From G020348185 sp964525045 (lineage in GTDB: Bacteria > Nitrospirota > Nitrospiria > Nitrospirales > UBA8639): a DNA stretch of 64,000 nt. The notes under the pieces are model-generated. The model ran no database searches and was not told where the DNA came from. It worked only from the letters and a program-made list of their open reading frames with translations. Below are positions 1 through 9,509 of this stretch, piece by piece (positions within the stretch are counted from its first letter, which is position 1; the number at the start of each line of letters is the position of its first letter). Where the stretch lies: the NCBI GenBank assembly GCA_964525045.1, contig CAZGFD010000010.1, positions 62,001 through 126,000 on the forward strand. The letters are read 5' to 3'. Position numbers and translations under genes: made by a program.

Positions 1-1
1 C

Positions 2-1438
2 GGAATCACAGCCGTAGAGTTGATGCCGGTCGCTCAATTTCCTGGCACCCGAAATTGGGGATACGACGGGACTTACCTTTTCGCCCCGCAAAATAGTTAC
101 GGTGGCCCGGATGGGCTCAAACGACTCATCGATGCCTGTCACGCTCACGGGCTAGCCGTCATCATGGACGTGGTGTACAACCACCTCGGTCCTGAAGGAA
201 ATTACATCAATGATTTCGGACCGTTTTTCACGAATGTGTACCGAACCCCCTGGGGCAGCGCTATTAATTACGACGGCCCTGAAAGTGATGCCGTTCGAGA
301 TTTTATTGTCAGCAATGCCGTGTATTGGGTTCGTGAGTTTCATATCGATGCCTTACGACTCGATGCCATTCACGGAATTTTTGACTTTAGCGCCAAACAT
401 ATTCTTCAGGAGCTCGGAGAAGCCATTCATGTCGAAGCCATCCAATCAGGAAGACACATCTATGTCATTGCCGAAAGCGATCTCAACGATTCACGGGTTA
501 TTTCGCCTCCTTCGAGGGGAGGGAATGGTCTGGACGCGCAGTGGAGTGACGATTTTCATCATTCCCTGCATTGCCTGTTAACACAAGAAACGGGAGGCTA
601 TTACGAGGATTTTGGTCAATTACATCACTTGGCTAAGGCTTTTCGAGAGTATTTTGTGTATTCAGGAGAGCATTCTCAACATCGAAAGCGGCGCCACGGA
701 AATTCTGCTAAACAGTGCACTCCTGCCCAATTCGTCATCTGTGCTCAAAACCATGATCAGATCGGGAACCGCGCAGAAGGAGACCGACACAGTACATTAA
801 TTCCCTTTGAAGCTCTCAAGGTGGCGAATGCCGCTGTCTTACTGTCTCCCAATATTCCCATGCTCTTTATGGGAGAAGAATATGGGGAAACCGCACCGTT
901 TCTCTATTTTATCGATCATAGCGATCCTCAGCTTATTGAATCGGTTCGGCAGGGCAGACAGCGAGAATTTGCTGCCTTTGGTTGGAGTGAGGTCCCCGAT
1001 CCCTACGATATTGCCACTTTCGAACGATCGCGACTCAAGAGTAATTTAGAAAAAGACCCTAAACAACGTGCCCATCTTTCCTGGTGTCAATCTCTCATCA
1101 CATTGCGGAAAACCATTCCCTCGTTGGGAACCCGTAAAAAAACCGATCAGTTTCGAATATGGCCGTACCCCAAAGCCAACACTTTGGTATTGTTCCGAAA
1201 GGCGGAAAAAGGTCCAGCAGCCTTGATCATCTTGGGATTTAATACACAAGCCGCAACATTGACCCTTCAACAACCAGAAGGCTTGTGGCACCGGCGTCTC
1301 GACAACCAGGATCCTCAATTTGGTGGTGCAGGATTACACCTAGCGCCAGAACAGCTCTCATTGAGTAAGTCATCAAAGTTTAATTTTGCCATCCCTCCCT
1401 ACCCAGCTTGGGTGTATGTAAGCGGGCAGGAAACCTAA
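2..1438 (+). CDS. treZ: malto-oligosyltrehalose trehalohydrolase, 5'-truncated by window start
   Basis: Hydrolyses maltooligosyl-trehalose to release trehalose, the second step of the TreY/TreZ route from glycogen-type glucans; cytoplasmic, GH13 family. The frame is open from base 2 and reads GITAVELMPVAQFPG, a conserved block inside the barrel, so the N-terminal CBM48 part lies before the window. Visible GH13 elements are MDVVYNHLGPEG, the nucleophile region DALRLDAIHG, the acid/base region IAESDLND and QNHDQIGNR. The C-terminal beta domain is complete. malQ follows after 16 bp in the same direction, so the two are probably co-transcribed. The partner treY lies about 8 kb downstream on the same strand. 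Confidence 0.93.
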   Translation, partial: GITAVELMPVAQFPGTRNWGYDGTYLFAPQNSYGGPDGLKRLIDACHAHGLAVIMDVVYNHLGPEGNYINDFGPFFTNVYRTPWGSAINYDGPESDAVRDFIVSNAVYWVREFHIDALRLDAIHGIFDFSAKHILQELGEAIHVEAIQSGRHIYVIAESDLNDSRVISPPSRGGNGLDAQWSDDFHHSLHCLLTQETGGYYEDFGQLHHLAKAFREYFVYSGEHSQHRKRRHGNSAKQCTPAQFVICAQNHDQIGNRAEGDRHSTLIPFEALKVANAAVLLSPNIPMLFMGEEYGETAPFLYFIDHSDPQLIESVRQGRQREFAAFGWSEVPDPYDIATFERSRLKSNLEKDPKQRAHLSWCQSLITLRKTIPSLGTRKKTDQFRIWPYPKANTLVLFRKAEKGPAALIILGFNTQAATLTLQQPEGLWHRRLDNQDPQFGGAGLHLAPEQLSLSKSSKFNFAIPPYPAWVYVSGQET

Positions 1439-1454
1439 ATTCTGAGTTGCCAAG

Positions 1455-3737
1455 ATGAGTCCAAATAAAAAAACCAAACCTTCCCTGCGGATCAAACATG
1501 ATTATTCGGCAGGGTTGGCCCAACTAGCCCGAGCGAGTGGAATTCAACCCCTTTACCGGAACGAAGCGGGTCAACGGCAAAAAGTATCAGTGGATAGCCT
1601 GGAAGAAATTCTCGAACTCATGGGAATTTCACATTCGCAGTTAGTCCAATTTCGTAAGGGGCCGACTGATCTCATTCGGGAAAAGAACGTGGAGGCTTGG
1701 ACTGAAATTGTCTCGGAAACGATGGTCATTCCTAAGAGTGGCCTTTCCGGGGGCTGGACCCTCTCTCTTCCTATTCGGCGATCCGCGATGCACCAGTTAT
1801 CGATCCGGTGGATGATACAGCCTGACAAAGGCCTTTCAGCTAAGGGACAATTCGCGAAATCCAGACTGCAATTCCTCAAGGCCAGACAAATTGGGGGAGT
1901 GCCATATTCCCAGTTTCGTGTCCCTTTTCCACCCAAGTTGGCCTTAGGATACTACACCTTTCAGATTGAAGCTCGGACTTTTTCTCAAAACTGGGAAAAA
2001 TCCAGCCGACTGATTGTTACTCCCGATTCGGGTTACGTATCACCGGCGTACAAACGGGGAAGTCGTATATGGGGCATCACCGTTCAGTTGTACGGAATCC
2101 GATCTGCCCGGAATTGGGGTATCGGCGATTTTCGGGACTTAGAGGACCTTATCGTCTGGGCGGGTCGCGATCTCGGAGCTGCAATGGTTGGGGTGAATCC
2201 TCTACATGCGTTACTTCCAGATGAGATTAGCCCCTACTCTCCTTCAAGCCGACTTTTCCACAATCCATTGTATCTCCATATAGAAGATATACTAGAGTTT
2301 TCAGAATCTCCTGGGGCTCAAGTTTTGGTCTCACGCTCCTCCTTCCAGGAAGCCCTGAACCTCCTTCGCCACAATTCAATTGTTCAATACAACCAAGTAA
2401 CAAAATTGAAATTCAGGGTGTTGAATGAATTGTACAAGACATTTGTCAAACGGCATGCGCTTCCAAAAACCAAACGTGGAAAGGCATTTCTCCAGTTCAT
2501 CCGTCAACAAGGCCCTCACCTTGAACGTTTTGCCTGCTTCCAGGTTTTGCGGGACACTCTCACTCCCAAGTACTCAGCCGATTGGAAAAAATGGCCCGGC
2601 CCCTATCAGTCCCCCTCATCTCCTGATGTCCAACAATGGTGTAAGCGGCATCTGACACGTATTAATTTTTATCGTTACCTCGAGTGGCAATGCGTGCAGC
2701 AATTGAACCGGGTTCAACGTACGGCCAAAAAAATCGGCATGCCGATTGGCTTGTATCAAGATCTCGCGGTGGGTATCGACCCGCGGGGTGCAGACGCCTG
2801 GATGTATCAGGACCAACTCATCACACGTGCCACAATTGGAACTCCCCCGGAACTGTTTTCCCCCAAAGGTCAAAATTGGGGCCTGAGTCCTCTCAATCCA
2901 TCCGAATTGAACCGTCACGGATTTGAACTGTTCGTCCGAACATTTCGTTCGCTTCTCCGACTCGGGGGATTACTCCGCATTGATCATGCTATGGGATTAT
3001 TCAGGATGTTCTGGATCCCTCATCATCGGAGGCCAGCTCAGGGGGCCTATGTCAATTACCCCGCGACCGACCTCCTTCGAATTTTGGCTTTGGAAAGCCA
3101 TCTGGCCCAAACCACTCTCGTTGGGGAGGATCTGGGTACGATTACCCCCCTTATCCGGCGGCAACTTCAGGAGTTCGGTTTACTCTCCTATCGACTTTTA
3201 TTTTTCGAAAAAACCAAAACGGGACGCTTCCTCTCTCCGAATAAATATCCAAGACAGGCCATGGCTTCCGTCACGACCCATGATCTCCCAACCCTGGCTG
3301 GCTTCTGGCTTGGACGCGATATTGAATGGAAAAAAAGACTGGGGCTTTATTCAGATCCTGCCCAACTAGAAAAGGAACGAAAAAGTCGGGATACGGAAAA
3401 AAACGCTTTACTGAAGGCACTCAAGAAAGAAGGCCTGTTACCAGAAAAATTAGAATTAGACCCCGTTCACGTTCCCAAACTTACCCCTAGCCTATCTCGG
3501 GCCATTCATACGTTTCTGGCCAAGACGCCATGCTTCCTCATGGCCATTTCTTTGGAGGATCTTCTAGGACTGGAGGAAACACCAAATATTCCGGGCGCCC
3601 CGAAAAAACAATACCCAGTCTGGAGACTCAAAACAGGTGGGAATGAAGATTCATTAACCAAATGGCGGCAATCCAATGACGTGCTTGCCTTGGCATCAGC
3701 ATTGAAACAAATACGTGGCACTCACAAGAGGAAATAA
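1455..3737 (+). CDS. malQ: 4-alpha-glucanotransferase (amylomaltase)
   Basis: Transfers maltooligosyl units between alpha-1,4-glucans (GH77), remodelling glycogen-derived oligosaccharides. The 760-residue protein has an N-terminal extension of about 200 residues before the catalytic barrel, as in longer E. coli-type MalQ. Family motifs seen are SPYSPSSRLFHNPLYL, YQDLAVGIDPRGAD, the nucleophile region RIDHAMGLFRMFWIP, VGEDLGT and TTHDLPTLAGFW. It follows treZ after 16 bp and is convergent with glgB, 25 bp downstream. No clear terminator hairpin is visible between the convergent ends. Confidence 0.93.
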   Translation: MSPNKKTKPSLRIKHDYSAGLAQLARASGIQPLYRNEAGQRQKVSVDSLEEILELMGISHSQLVQFRKGPTDLIREKNVEAWTEIVSETMVIPKSGLSGGWTLSLPIRRSAMHQLSIRWMIQPDKGLSAKGQFAKSRLQFLKARQIGGVPYSQFRVPFPPKLALGYYTFQIEARTFSQNWEKSSRLIVTPDSGYVSPAYKRGSRIWGITVQLYGIRSARNWGIGDFRDLEDLIVWAGRDLGAAMVGVNPLHALLPDEISPYSPSSRLFHNPLYLHIEDILEFSESPGAQVLVSRSSFQEALNLLRHNSIVQYNQVTKLKFRVLNELYKTFVKRHALPKTKRGKAFLQFIRQQGPHLERFACFQVLRDTLTPKYSADWKKWPGPYQSPSSPDVQQWCKRHLTRINFYRYLEWQCVQQLNRVQRTAKKIGMPIGLYQDLAVGIDPRGADAWMYQDQLITRATIGTPPELFSPKGQNWGLSPLNPSELNRHGFELFVRTFRSLLRLGGLLRIDHAMGLFRMFWIPHHRRPAQGAYVNYPATDLLRILALESHLAQTTLVGEDLGTITPLIRRQLQEFGLLSYRLLFFEKTKTGRFLSPNKYPRQAMASVTTHDLPTLAGFWLGRDIEWKKRLGLYSDPAQLEKERKSRDTEKNALLKALKKEGLLPEKLELDPVHVPKLTPSLSRAIHTFLAKTPCFLMAISLEDLLGLEETPNIPGAPKKQYPVWRLKTGGNEDSLTKWRQSNDVLALASALKQIRGTHKRK

Positions 3738-3762
3738 AAGAACGAGTCGTCTACCTGCATGC

Positions 3763-5967
3763 TTAGGAGGGTTTAAAAAAGACAGCGGCTAGCGGAGGGA
3801 GGGTAATGACGACAGAGCAGGGTTGGCCATGCCAGGGAACAGCTTCGGCTTGGACTCCCCCGCCATTTCCCATATTACTTCCACCATAAGCAGCGGCATC
3901 GCTATTGAGTCGTTCTTGATACCACCCTTCTTTCGGGACCCCCATCCGATAGCCTTCACGTGGCACGGGGGTAAAATTAAACGCACACACAATAAAGTTT
4001 TCTGGGTCTATTGCCCGCCGAATATAGCTCAGCGTGGATTGCTCGCTATCATGAAGGTCGATCCATTGAAACCCGGTCCAATCATAATCGACTTCATGCA
4101 AAGCTGATTCACTCTGGTACATCCGGTTCAAGTCGCCAACGTAGCGTTGAAGACCCTGGTGAGGCTCAAAATCCAGCAGGTGCCATTGAAGACTATCTTC
4201 ATGATTCCATTCCCACCATTGGCCAATCTCTCCTCCCATAAAGAGCATCTTTTTTCCCGGATGGGCCCACATGTGCGAATAGAGGGAGCGTAGGTTGGCA
4301 AATCGTTGCCACTGGTCACCCGGCATTTTGTCCAGCATGGATTTTTTCCCATGAACCACTTCGTCATGGGATAAGACCAAGACAAAATTTTCTGAGAACG
4401 CATACATCAAGCCAAAGGTGACTTTATTCTGATGGAACTTTCGATATACAGAATCTAAGCTGAAATACTCCAGGGTATCGTGCATCCAACCCATATTCCA
4501 TTTGAACGTAAACCCGAGCCCACCAACGTAGGTCGGACGAGAAACCCCAGGCCAGGCAGTCGATTCTTCGGCAATCATCATGATCCCTGGGTGTTCCTGG
4601 TGAACCACCGTGTTCAGTTCTTTCAATAACTCCACGGCTTCCAAATTTTCTCTGCCGCCAAATTGGTTGGGAATCCATTCTCCTGATTTCCTCGCATAAT
4701 CCAAATACAGCATGGAAGCGACCGCATCCACTCGCAATCCATCGACATGATACCGATCAAACCACATTAAGGCGCTGTTAATGAGGAAATTCCGAACTTC
4801 CGTTCGACCGTAATTAAAAATTCGGCTATTCCATTCAGGGTGGTACCCTTTTCGAGGATCAGCATGATCATATAAATGGGTACCGTCAAACCAGGCCAGG
4901 CCATGGGCATCATCGGGAAAATGGGCGGGAGCCCAATCCATAATCACCCCTATGCCGTTTTGATGGCAGGCATCCACGAAAGCCATAAAATCCTCTGGTG
5001 ATCCAAAACGACTCGTTGGTGCAAAATATCCGGTTGATTGATATCCCCAAGAACCATCAAACGGATGTTCAGTGATGGGAAGCAGCTCAATATGGGTAAA
5101 CCCCATTTCTTTTACATAGGGAATCAGGGTTTTGGCTAACTCGTGATAGGTCAACCAACGGGCACCATCCTCGGGAACGCGTTTCCATGAGCCCAAATGG
5201 ACTTCATAAATTGCGAGGGGTTGCTGAAGAGGATCTTTCCCGCCCCGGTTTGTCATCCAGTCGTGATCATTCCAGTGGTACCCGGAGAGATTTCGAATGA
5301 TTGAGGCCGTGTTTGGCCGAAGTTCCGCAGCTGCGGCATAGGGGTCTGCTTTTAATAGAGGAGGGCCTCCATTCGGAGGAAGAATTTCATACTTATAGGC
5401 TGCTCTTTCACCGATATCCGGAATAAACAATTCCCAAACCCCGGTGCCCCCGCGACTTTGGAGAGGATGCCGCCTTCCATCCCATTGATTAAAATCGCCC
5501 ACCACACTTACCCTATTGGCATTGGGAGCCCACACGGCAAAATTCACGCCGTTCACTCCATTATGCTGACAAGGCTGGGCCCCAAGCTTTTCATAGGCCT
5601 TATAGAGTTTGCCTTCTCCGAACAAATGTAAATCGTAATCGGACAGGACAGGGGAAAAAGCATACGGATCATGAAACTCTCTTGTTGTTCCATCACGATC
5701 TTTGACGCGAATTTTATACCCAATTTCCCGAGCATCGACCTCGCAGGTCGCTTCGAAAATACCTGAAGGATCCAAACTGGACATCACCAAGACTTTAGAG
5801 TCTGGCAAGTTCAGAACCACGCTCGCGGATGCAGCTTCGGGAAGAAAGGCCCGGATGACGGTTACCGGCTGACCGTTACGGACTTCAACATGCGGTCCAA
5901 GCCACGAACAGGGATCACCTTCCTCAGCGCGAACCAGTCGTTCAATTTGAGCAAGCTGTGGGGACAT
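3763..5967 (-). CDS. glgB: 1,4-alpha-glucan (glycogen) branching enzyme
   Basis: Introduces alpha-1,6 branches into glycogen (GH13). The 734-residue length fits the long GlgB type. It has an N-terminal extra beta domain, a CBM48 module (NFAVWAPNANRVSVVGDFNQWDG), then the catalytic barrel with SWGYQSTGYFAPTSRFG, nucleophile region DGLRVDAVASMLYLDY, acid/base region MIAEESTAWPG and LSHDEVVHGKKSML. The C-terminal all-beta domain is complete. A badly decayed second copy of its N-terminus lies at about 8983-9139 on the same strand, so the genome once had two glgB-like genes here. Confidence 0.95.
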   Translation of the reverse strand: MSPQLAQIERLVRAEEGDPCSWLGPHVEVRNGQPVTVIRAFLPEAASASVVLNLPDSKVLVMSSLDPSGIFEATCEVDAREIGYKIRVKDRDGTTREFHDPYAFSPVLSDYDLHLFGEGKLYKAYEKLGAQPCQHNGVNGVNFAVWAPNANRVSVVGDFNQWDGRRHPLQSRGGTGVWELFIPDIGERAAYKYEILPPNGGPPLLKADPYAAAAELRPNTASIIRNLSGYHWNDHDWMTNRGGKDPLQQPLAIYEVHLGSWKRVPEDGARWLTYHELAKTLIPYVKEMGFTHIELLPITEHPFDGSWGYQSTGYFAPTSRFGSPEDFMAFVDACHQNGIGVIMDWAPAHFPDDAHGLAWFDGTHLYDHADPRKGYHPEWNSRIFNYGRTEVRNFLINSALMWFDRYHVDGLRVDAVASMLYLDYARKSGEWIPNQFGGRENLEAVELLKELNTVVHQEHPGIMMIAEESTAWPGVSRPTYVGGLGFTFKWNMGWMHDTLEYFSLDSVYRKFHQNKVTFGLMYAFSENFVLVLSHDEVVHGKKSMLDKMPGDQWQRFANLRSLYSHMWAHPGKKMLFMGGEIGQWWEWNHEDSLQWHLLDFEPHQGLQRYVGDLNRMYQSESALHEVDYDWTGFQWIDLHDSEQSTLSYIRRAIDPENFIVCAFNFTPVPREGYRMGVPKEGWYQERLNSDAAAYGGSNMGNGGGVQAEAVPWHGQPCSVVITLPPLAAVFFKPS

Positions 5968-6312
5968 GGTTAACAGGCTACTGGTATCGCTATCCTTGAC
6001 GCAAGTACAATTTCATATTCCCTACATGAGCGATATTCCTCGACCTCAACTTGGTCTAATTCCCCCCCCAATCGTTTTGCCTTAGTCCAACAAACACTTG
6101 GTTTCCCATTCTGGTCGCCTCCGGTATTCTTTCAGATATTCTCTCAGTCATCCTAGATTATTAGTTATTGAGAAAATGTATGACCATAAATGGTAATGAT
6201 CTTTTTCGGTCAATCTGATGTGAAAAAGTGTAGGTTAACATTGAACTTTCTCTTCCCAATGGGTGAGACCAAGCCTTTTCATTTCTGTGCCACCCGGTTA
6301 TGACCGAAAGAG
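5968..6312. other. intergenic region upstream of glgB
   Basis: No gene is supported in these 345 bp. The stretch lies between the start of glgB and the stop of the carboxypeptidase-like gene, both on the minus strand. It should hold the glgB promoter and the end of the 8.8-6.3 kb operon. I see no strong hairpin with a T-run. Confidence 0.5.
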
Positions 6313-7392
6313 CTAGGGATCATATTCCAGGTCGAATTCCAGATCAAATTCCAATTCCTCATGAAACTCCTCCACAACTTTTTCAGCGATATTAGGATTA
6401 TGGACTCTGGCGATATGAAAAATGCCATCCCCTTGATTGACCACGGGCAAATTTGATCGGCCAATGAGAATACCGGAATCCCTGGCTTCCACGACTATTT
6501 CCGTCTCTCCAAAGGGATCCCCAACGGTACCAAGAGGGTCTTTGGCATCAATTTGACTGCCAATGCGTACTCGGGATCGAAGGATGCCTCCGGTTGGCGC
6601 CCGTACCCAATAGGAAGACCGGGACACGACACTGGTCTTTTCCCTAACGGTACGACTGGGTGAAAGCATTTTGAGTGTTTGCATGACCCGCACGATCCCT
6701 CTGACTCCCATCTTGATAGAGAGTTCGTCAAAACGGAGAGCTTCCCCCGCTTCATACAACATCGTCGGAATGTTCCTGTCCGTCGCAGCTAAACGCAGTG
6801 AACCATCACGAAAATTTGAATGTAAAATTAAAGGGGCGGAAAAGGCCTGTGCGAGGCGCTCCATTTCGGGATCATCGAGATTGGCACGAATCTGTGGAAT
6901 ATTGGTGCGATGAAGAGCCCCGGTATGCAGATCGATACCATGTGTGCACCGCGTGACCACTTCCTTGAAAAACACTTGGGCTAACTGTGACGTCAACGAA
7001 CCTTTACTGGATCCCGGGAAACTTCGATTGAGATCCCGACGATCAGGTAGATACCGAGAGTTGGCAACAAACCCGAAGATGTTAACAATTGGGACGGCAA
7101 TTAACGTTCCCCGTAATTGGGGGAGTCGAGCTAGATTGAGCAGACGCCGAATAATTTCTACCCCATTCAGTTCATCGCCGTGAATGGCTGCACTGACAAA
7201 GAGTCGGGGACCTTCTTTCTTCCCATGAACGATATGGATGGGAATGGTCATGGGGGCATGGTTTGAGAGTAAACTCATTGGAAGATTGATCGTCTGTCTG
7301 GTTCCTGGCAGGACGGATTGTCCACCTATTTCAAAGGCTTCTCGCCTCACTTTATCCGCGTCCCCTCGTTTTAGTTTTATAGGGTTTGGCAT
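6313..7392 (-). CDS. succinylglutamate desuccinylase/aspartoacylase family protein
   Basis: A 359-residue zinc-dependent M14-like amidohydrolase. The zinc-site motif is AAIHGDELNGVEIIRRL (HxxE) and a later DLHTG segment would supply the second histidine, as in aspartoacylase-type enzymes. A C-terminal beta domain (ILRSRVRIGSQIDAKDPLGTVGDPFG) resembles the lipoyl-like barrel of this family. The extreme C-terminus is acidic and repetitive (EELEFDLEFDLEYDP). The start overlaps the rimK-like gene by 41 bp, indicating translational coupling. Its context suggests it acts on products or targets of the RimK-like ligase; the substrate cannot be read from sequence. Confidence 0.8.
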   Translation of the reverse strand: MPNPIKLKRGDADKVRREAFEIGGQSVLPGTRQTINLPMSLLSNHAPMTIPIHIVHGKKEGPRLFVSAAIHGDELNGVEIIRRLLNLARLPQLRGTLIAVPIVNIFGFVANSRYLPDRRDLNRSFPGSSKGSLTSQLAQVFFKEVVTRCTHGIDLHTGALHRTNIPQIRANLDDPEMERLAQAFSAPLILHSNFRDGSLRLAATDRNIPTMLYEAGEALRFDELSIKMGVRGIVRVMQTLKMLSPSRTVREKTSVVSRSSYWVRAPTGGILRSRVRIGSQIDAKDPLGTVGDPFGETEIVVEARDSGILIGRSNLPVVNQGDGIFHIARVHNPNIAEKVVEEFHEELEFDLEFDLEYDP

Positions 7393-8257
7393 GGTGTTCT
7401 AGAAATTGAATAATGGCCATAGCTATATCGATACCGGTAGCCTTTTCTATCCCTTCTAAGCCCGGAGAAGAGTTAATTTCCATGATGACCGGCCCATGAC
7501 TGGAACGAAGCAGGTCCACACCAGCCACATTGAGCCCCATGATTCGGGCGGCTCGCGTCGCAGTCGATCGCTCTTCGGGAGTGATTTTTATCACTTCCGC
7601 ATTCCCGCCACGGTGGAGATTGGACCGAAAATCGCCTTTTGCACCCTGTCGTTTCATGGCTGCGACCACACGATCCCCAATGACCAAACATCGGATATCT
7701 GAACCACCGGCCTCCTTAATATATTCCTGCACCAGAATATTGACTTTCACACCACGAAAGGCCTCAATCACTGACTTAGCCGAATTTTTGGTTTCCCCAA
7801 GCACCACTCCGATGCCTTGAGTCCCTTCCAGTAATTTGATGATGACGGGCGCTCCGCCCGCTATTTCAATGACGTCATCGGCAAAGTCATCCGAATGGGC
7901 AAAGGCTGTGACCGGGAGACCAATTCCTTCCCGTGCCAACAGTTGCAAACAGCGAAGTTTATCTCGTGACCGGCCAATGGCCACAGATTCATTCAGAGGC
8001 CACACTCCCATCATCTCAAACTGACGCAACACGGCGAGACCATAAAATGTCACGGAGGCTCCAATCCGTGGAATGACCGCATCATACCCAACCAGCTGTT
8101 TCCCCTTGTATCGGAGATCCGGCTTATGGGAGGTGATATTCATGTAGACCTTCAACGTATTAATAATATCGATGGTGTGGCCACATTTCTTCGCAGCTTC
8201 CAACAGTCGTTGATGCGAATACAACTTTGGGTTTCTTGCAAGCATGGCAATTTTCAT
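7352..8257 (-). CDS. rimK: RimK-family alpha-L-glutamate ligase
   Basis: An ATP-grasp ligase of 301 residues that adds glutamate (or a related amino acid) to a protein or peptide C-terminus. Seen are the RimK-type N-terminus (MKIAMLARNPKLYSHQRLLEAA), ATP-binding segment VIIKLLEGTQGIGVVLGE, IRCLVIGDRVVAAMKR, and the metal-binding end GPVIMEINSSPGLEGIEKATGID. It starts directly at the end of the protease gene and overlaps the following gene, making a three-gene operon. In E. coli the target is ribosomal protein S6; here the target is unknown. Confidence in the family is high and in the substrate low. Confidence 0.88.
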   Translation of the reverse strand: MKIAMLARNPKLYSHQRLLEAAKKCGHTIDIINTLKVYMNITSHKPDLRYKGKQLVGYDAVIPRIGASVTFYGLAVLRQFEMMGVWPLNESVAIGRSRDKLRCLQLLAREGIGLPVTAFAHSDDFADDVIEIAGGAPVIIKLLEGTQGIGVVLGETKNSAKSVIEAFRGVKVNILVQEYIKEAGGSDIRCLVIGDRVVAAMKRQGAKGDFRSNLHRGGNAEVIKITPEERSTATRAARIMGLNVAGVDLLRSSHGPVIMEINSSPGLEGIEKATGIDIAMAIIQFLEHHAKPYKTKTRGRG

Positions 8258-8794
8258 TTATTCCTCCTCATCCCGTCCGTACCATTTTTCCGTTGTGATT
8301 TTCTTTGTATTCTCAAAATCTCTCTGCAGGCCCTGACAGTAGGATTGTCCCGGGTCAATGACGAATCGTCCTCTTAGGGCCGTCCGGCCCAGGAGCATTC
8401 TGAACCCCATTTCATCTCGATTGGTGAGTGTAATTTCAATAGACCATGTCTGGTCACCCAAGGTAATCGGTGTGACGACCACAAGGCGATCCTCTTGGGA
8501 ACCTCCTGAATTGGTTACCAGGCGGGTTTCTCGAACTGGGCATTGGCATACATGTTCAATTTGATCATTGCGTTGCTGGGGGTGGATCGCAAACCGTACC
8601 CAATCACCTCCATCCTGTTGGAATACCTCAATATCGAAAGCATGAAGGGCAGACGTGCGCGCACCCGTATCGACTTTCGTTTTAATCCAGTCGACACCCA
8701 ATTCCGGTAGGCTAATCCACTCCCGCCATCCGATGACGAGCGGGAGGGTGGAAATTCTTTTTCTTTTTGACGGCTTGTGAATCCGTTTTTTCAT
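8258..8794 (-). CDS. RimK-associated retropepsin-like ATP-dependent zinc protease family protein
   Basis: The 178-residue protein belongs to the Pfam 'putative ATP-dependent zinc protease' family, often found beside rimK. It has a basic N-terminal tail, then VIGWREWISLPELG, and the retropepsin-like active-site signature KVDTGARTSALHAF. A second signature, MLLGRTALRGRFVIDPGQSY, follows near residue 150. It is first in the operon with rimK and the carboxypeptidase-like gene. A role in reversing or processing RimK-made modifications is inferred from gene neighbourhood only. Confidence 0.8.
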   Translation of the reverse strand: MKKRIHKPSKRKRISTLPLVIGWREWISLPELGVDWIKTKVDTGARTSALHAFDIEVFQQDGGDWVRFAIHPQQRNDQIEHVCQCPVRETRLVTNSGGSQEDRLVVVTPITLGDQTWSIEITLTNRDEMGFRMLLGRTALRGRFVIDPGQSYCQGLQRDFENTKKITTEKWYGRDEEE

Positions 8795-8894
8795 AGAGAC
8801 ATCGTTGATCCTCCCTCAAACCTATCGGGACGAGGGGATATTCAAGAGAACGGGGTATCTCATTACAGGTATTTTTTTCATGGCTCCTTGGGTA

Positions 8895-8946
8895 AAAATT
8901 TTTAGGCCGCCAATCCTTCCGGCTAGGGCCTTGCGGATTGGTGGCC
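8895..8946 (-). terminator. intrinsic terminator-like hairpin
   Basis: Arms GGCCGCCAATCC (8905-8916) and GGATTGGTGGCC (8935-8946) pair over 12 bp with one G-U. On the minus strand the hairpin is followed by CCTAAAAATTTTT, giving a short U tract. It lies just downstream of the glgB relic in that relic's direction and ends about 100 bp before the protease gene starts. Confidence 0.55.
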
Positions 8947-8982
8947 CTCCCATCTCTCTAATTTCTCCCGCAGCGTTACCCA

Positions 8983-9139
8983 CCCTCGTTGAGGCTGCCC
9001 AAACGGCTTCGAGGAGAAAGACCCGGATAAAGGGTACAGACTGACTGTTCGGAACTTCAACAGGCGATCCAAGCCCGGATCAGGGATCGCCTTCCTCAGC
9101 AAACTTCAATCGTTCATTTTTCTTAATTTAAGTGGACAT
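8983..9139 (-). pseudogene. relic of a second glgB (N-terminal 50 codons)
   Basis: Read on the minus strand from ATG at 9139, the frame gives MST*IKKNERLKFAEEGDP* and continues SGLGSPVEVPNSQSVPFIRV. This aligns without gaps to the intact GlgB N-terminus (MSPQLAQIERLVRAEEGDPC, then SWLGPHVEVRNGQPVTVIRA). Two in-frame stops and many substitutions show it is dead. Homology fades at about 8983. It lies immediately upstream of treY, which suggests a former second glgB next to treY that was lost by deletion and decay. Confidence 0.75.
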
Positions 9140-9509
9140 GACAGTAGGTGGTATAGTAGGTGATCCAAATAGAATACACAATGTCATTAAATCAGATTCA
9201 TCCATTCCCCTCTATTCATTGTGGACGTTCGTTATTAAGGCCATAGTGACCACCTTCTCGCTGAGTAGGAACTGGGAGCAGCATCCAAAACAACTGGTGG
9301 ACCTGTCAGAAAAACAGTTTGGTGGAAAGTTGCCATGCCACTCGCCCTGGCAGTCCTCAACGTGTTAAGGTTTTCTTTTCCCCATCCTCTCGGTTTTTGA
9401 TTGAGAGGACACGATGCCACAACCGCTCTGATCGATGAGTGTCACCTTTTAATGAGACCAATATTGATCCGAATTGTCGTTAGGCAGAGGTGATCCCTGT
9501 TGGATAAAA

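Larger units (their letters stand above)
8795..9509. other. intergenic region with glgB relic and terminator
   Basis: This 0.7-kb stretch separates the rimK operon from treY. It holds a minus-strand terminator-like hairpin (8895-8946) and the relic of a second glgB N-terminus (about 8983-9139). From 9140 to the treY start I see nothing recognisable; it should contain the treY promoter. Confidence 0.5.
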
